Of a stretch of DNA of 64,000 bases, positions 60,201 to 64,000 are shown piece after piece (the stretch's first letter is position 1; each line of letters starts with the position of its first letter). The notes under the pieces were generated by a model, which had not been told where the DNA came from, made no database searches, and saw only the letters and a list, made by a program, of their open reading frames with translations. A program made the position numbers and the translations under genes. Where the stretch lies: contig CM060855.1 in assembly GCA_030737835.1 (NCBI GenBank), forward strand, positions 15,753,438-15,817,437. The letters are read 5' to 3'. Origin of the DNA: Acorus gramineus (Eukaryota > Streptophyta > Magnoliopsida > Acorales > Acoraceae).

Positions 60201-61503
60201 TTAAAGTGGCGCGAAGTAAGAGAGAGACGTTATTTGGCGGGGCCACATAAGGCCCTTAACTGACATTTTTGACCGATAAAAAGAATAAATTAAATAAATC
60301 AATATTATAATCTCTCAAAATGTATCATAAAATGTAAAAAAAAAATCAATAAATCAAAAGAGAGGAGAATAAAGGGTTTCTTCGTATCAGTGGAATCATT
60401 TTCATGAAAGCTTTTTTTACCTTTAATGGAGATTTGTGAGACCCTCCCAAAAGAGAAAAGAAAAAAAAAAAACCATCGAATGAACAAAAGGAGTGGTTTT
60501 TCCAGAGACCGGAAGATGGAAATTTGGTGGGTTGTCGTTTAATGTGGCTTTCTGTCATTCCCAGCTTGGTTTATTGGACGGTTCTGATCCGTGACTTCCC
60601 CTCTTTTTGAAAGGGAAAAAAAAAAAACCCAAACTTGTTTCTTGTTGCTTTTTGAACAGGATGAGCACGTGAGGGGGCTACATTTGAGGTTTTTGAGGTA
60701 CCCATTTGAGCAAGTTTAGGGTTTGTGGAGTTCTTGATGGAGTCTGTGTCTGTGATGAAATGAAGCTGGAGAGTTTGGAAGAACTGAAGGTTTGTTTGTT
60801 TTTTTTTTTTTTTTTTTTGGGAGGTGGGGGTGGGTGGCACTTTAGTGAGCCCAATATTTATTTTTGAAGCAAATGTTTAGATTTAAGAGGTATTTGAACG
60901 TGGATTTCAATGTGATTTGAAAAAACACATAAAAAATTTATAAAAAAATGAAAATTGGGATTTTTTTATGGTTTGAATTTGTATTCATTGATGGGGTTTT
61001 TTTTTAAGGTAGGAAAGCTGGTTAGGTGAGATTGAACACACCACATGTTCAAATTCATGATGTGTTTCCACTATTACAGATTCTACTGAACCCAATATTT
61101 ATTTTTGAAGCAAATGTTGAGATTTAAGAGTTGTGAACTTGCATTTCTTTTAAGTCTTTAGATTTGAAAATTGAGTGCAAATTAGAGTTTTATTTTTTTA
61201 CTGAATTTGAAGTGAAACATCATCTGGTTTTTAAAGGGTTTCTTTTTGGGTGCCGTTATTGGTTTATGTTCACTTCAGAGTAAACACATCACACAATAAA
61301 AATCGAATAATGAGAAGTTCTTTATGGTCTGAATTTGTATGCATTGATGGTTTATTTTTATTCTCTGTTTATTTTAGGTAGAGACGCTGCTTTGGAGAGA
61401 TTGAACCCACCATATGTTCAAATTCATGATGCATTTCTACTGTTCTTCATAAATGGTCATTCAAAAACTTCTGCTTTTGCCCCAAAAAACAATTGATTTA
61501 GCA
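57241..61503. other. Intergenic DNA and 5' region of the LRR kinase gene
   Basis: AT-rich with no gene recognised to about 60.5 kb. From about 60.7 kb it is likely leader or promoter of the downstream LRR kinase gene. It contains diverged direct repeats: CCCAATATTTATTTTTGAAG at 60850 and 61091, and a block with CATGTTCAAATTCATGATG in two copies starting 61032 and 61401. Confidence 0.45.
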
Positions 61504-64000
61504 ATGATGAAGAGAATCCACATTTCATTCTTCCTCACCTTATCAACTATTCTTCTTTTCATCCCCCACACAACCCAACTTCAGACTTCTCAAGCTTGGA
61601 CCCTTTTAAGGATTCAACACCTCCTCGGCGATCCCACCGTCGTAAACACCTGGACCAACTATACAGACTTCTGCAACACCGAACCCACATCGTCACTAAC
61701 CATCGTATGCTATGAAGAAAGTATAACCCAGTTACACATCTCTGGTGATGAAAACTCCCCTCCCCTGCCTCGGAATTTCTCCATTGATTCCTTCTTCACC
61801 ACTGTAGTCCGTCTCCCCGACTTGAAAGTCCTCTCCTTGTCTTCTCTCGGCCTTTGGGGGCCTCTCCCCGCGAAGATCTCTCGATTATCATCGTTGGAGA
61901 TTCTCAATCTGAACTCGAATTACTTCTACGGGCCAATCCCTGAAGAAGTCTCACTGTTGAGGAACCTCGCGACGCTCATATTGGACAATAACATGTTTGA
62001 AGGCAGTGTTCCTGACTGGTTAAGCGCGCTCCCTCTTCTGACCGTTGTGAGCTTGAGAAACAATTCCTTGAGTGGGACAGTACCGGATTCACTGAGGACT
62101 CTAGATTCACTTCGAGTTCTTGCACTCTCATCAAATCATTTATCGGGGGACTTGCCCGACTTCAGTAGTCTTACCAACCTCCAAGAGCTAGATTTAGAGA
62201 ACAACCACCTCGGACCGCAGTTTCCAATTTTGGGTAGGAAAGTTGCCACTCTCATATTGAGGAATAACAGTTTCAGCGCCGGAATTCCCTCTGAAGTGAG
62301 CTCATATTTCCTGCTCGAACAATTGGATGTCTCGCTCAATAGATTCGTCGGTCCATTCTTGCCAGCATTGCTGTCGCTGCCATCAATCACTTATCTGAAT
62401 ATCTCCGGTAACAGATTCACCGGGATGCTTTTCCAAAATATGTCGTGCAATGATGAGCTCGAGACTGTAGACTTGTCATCAAATCTATTGACTGGGAACT
62501 TGCCTTCGTGTCTGGAAGGGGAGAGTAGGACTACTGTCTTGTTTTCAAGGAATTGCTTGGATACTTCAAAAGAAAATCAAAACCCATATTCATTTTGTCG
62601 CAATGAAGCTCTTGCTGTGGGGATATTGCCTCGTAAACGAAAGAAGGTGTCGACGGCTAGAGTTGTGCTTGTTGTAAGTGCAGTGGTTGGGATTATTGGA
62701 GCTGTTGTTCTTGTTGGTATGCTGGTCTTGTTTGTTTATAGGAGATTCAGTATGAAGAGGGCAATGCGAAGACCTCCACGAAGGCTGATAGAGAATGCTT
62801 CGAATGGGGTTCCTTTGAAGTTGTTGTCAGATGCTAGTAAGTATAGATCAACATTGATAAGGTCAACTTGGCTTGCCATTTTTTCTTCTTATAATATGTT
62901 TTTTTTTTAATTTGATTACAGGATATATATCACAAACAATGCGGCTTGGTGCACTTGGCATTGCAAACTATCGGTCGTTTTCCTTGGAAGAGATTGAAGA
63001 AGCTACTAATAACTTTGAAACTTCGAATTTTCTTGGTGAAAATTCTTATGGTCAGGTAGGTTCAGCTTTGGTGCTCATTTATGAAGATATTTGTTAGGGA
63101 CTGTGATGGTTTATATCAATTTCATAAGTACGTATACTCGATTTTATTCAAAATTATGACATAAGAATCTTTACTGAACTCTGCATCTTCTCCTTAGATT
63201 TCATCTTTTTTATTCTCTATTTAGGCCTTGTTTAGAGTTTTCAGTAGCAGTTCCAGATGGATTTCAATCTTTAACTTTGGGTTTCAGATTGTCTTTTTGT
63301 GTTAAAAAGTCAAGAAAACAACTTCTATGAAATTCCATTTTTGAAAATTGGTTCCAAATGGGGCCTTCCGTGCATAACCACAAAGGAGAATGCAATGAAA
63401 GCATCCAAATTTAAGAATGAACAAAGAACAACATATCACTTTATGACCAAGACGCTTTGGAAAACAAATGCATATTTGCTAAATCTGACAAGATTGATGG
63501 AGAATTTGATGATTAAGCCTAGGGCAAGCCTTGTTGTGCTTATCAAATAGGGCAGTGGAGAATTTGGTGATTAAGGGTCAATTTGGTAACTCTCTTCCAA
63601 AATGAGATTTTCTCACTCCATAGGAATTTAGTTCTAATCTATTTCATAGGAAGCAGAAATAAGAAAATTTTGCCTGGGTTGTTCAGGATTGACCACATGA
63701 ATTAAGAATTCTAAACGTCATTTACCTGGTTGGTCCAGCAGAAGGAGAATGTGAAGTGTTACCAAACTGACCCTAAGTGCTTGTTATGGCAGTGTTGAGC
63801 CTTGTTGTATTGATTATCATCATCGATGTAATAATCTCTTCTCTTGCTTACTTCAGATGTATAAAGGTATATTAAATGATGGTTCGCTGATCGCTATACG
63901 ATGCTTGAAGCTACAAAGTAGCCAGAGGTCTCAGAACTTCACACGCCATATTGAACTGTTCTCAAAGCTAAGGCATCGCCACTTAATCAGCGCTCTCGGG
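61504..64000 (+). CDS. LRR receptor-like (probably inactive) kinase, 5' part, truncated by window edge
   Basis: Exons: 61504-62836, 62922-63055, and 63857 to beyond 64000. The protein begins with a signal peptide (MMKRIHISFFLTLSTILLF), a cap region with NTWTNYTDFCNTEPTSSLTIVCY, about eight leucine-rich repeats (LSSLEILNLNSNYFYGPIPE and following), the motif FCRNEALAVGILP, and a transmembrane helix (VVLVVSAVVGIIGAVVLVG). A juxtamembrane segment (RYISQTMRLGALGI, FSLEEIEEATNNFE) follows, then the kinase start with GENSYGQMYKG. The kinase lysine is Arg in IAIRCLKL. This matches the Arabidopsis At3g03770-type family, annotated as inactive LRR kinases. An upstream in-frame ATG at 61453 would spoil the signal peptide, so I chose 61504. 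The C-terminal kinase lobe lies outside the window. Confidence 0.92.

Noticed and set aside
61710..62390. Antisense frames inside the LRR kinase exon
   Set aside because: Shadows of a strongly supported coding exon.
1..64000. CRISPR arrays, operons, rRNA and intact tRNA genes
   Set aside because: Looked for repeat-spacer arrays and RNA genes; this is plant nuclear DNA and none were seen beyond tRNA-derived SINE fragments.

Overview
This window is nuclear DNA from a flowering plant. Several families are plant-specific or have plant-type architecture: a KS-type dehydrin, a plant cysteine oxidase, a FIP2-type BTB/pentapeptide protein, LRR receptors and a BURP relic. Genes have many GT-AG introns, telo-box motifs lie upstream of the SmB gene, and plant-type Ty1/copia and PIF/Harbinger transposons are present. 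The non-coding DNA is very AT-rich and full of MITEs. The SmB coding region is very GC-rich, which would suit a monocot or magnoliid, but the species cannot be fixed from this sequence.

Layout. 1-6.3 kb: 5' part of an LRR receptor-like protein gene (minus strand, running off the left edge), and a second decayed copy of its 5' end. 6.3-9.3 kb: AT-rich DNA with MITEs. 9.4-9.65 kb: intact KS-type dehydrin (minus) with DRE and G-box/ABRE motifs about 0.6 kb upstream. 10.46-16.41 kb: decayed Ty1/copia element with both LTRs and a perfect 5-bp target duplication. 17.3-24.5 kb: complete 11-exon FIP2-type gene (minus). 26.4-26.9 kb: BURP-domain pseudogene. 27.05-28.21 kb: two abutting MITEs. 28.4-32.6 kb: membrin SNARE gene (plus, 4 exons). 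33.3-34.2 kb: SmB (plus, uninterrupted coding region). 36.7-46.0 kb: large PIF/Harbinger element. 46.0-47.2 kb: MITE pile. 49.0-52.9 kb: plant cysteine oxidase (plus, 5 exons). 53-61.4 kb: intergenic, with a tRNA-derived SINE and segmental duplications. 61.5-64 kb: 5' part of an LRR receptor-like (pseudo)kinase (plus, running off the right edge).

Most notable region. The PIF/Harbinger element at 36693-45965 is flanked by TTA on both sides and interrupts a MITE whose two halves align end to end across the junction, so its boundaries can be read directly. It carries a transposase open across four inferred exons with a complete DDE triad, a Myb/SANT-like ORF1 open across two exons, and a third same-strand gene. 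That third gene encodes an RNase H1-type RNA:DNA hybrid-binding domain, a flexible linker and a C-terminal membrane anchor. I know of no described Harbinger partner of this kind; it is the best candidate here for something undescribed.

The host genes are unrelated neighbours rather than a pathway: ER-Golgi traffic (membrin), splicing (SmB), oxygen sensing (cysteine oxidase), stress protection (dehydrin), cell-surface LRR proteins and a BTB adaptor. All exon borders were placed by eye from GT/AG sites, reading-frame phase and family similarity.
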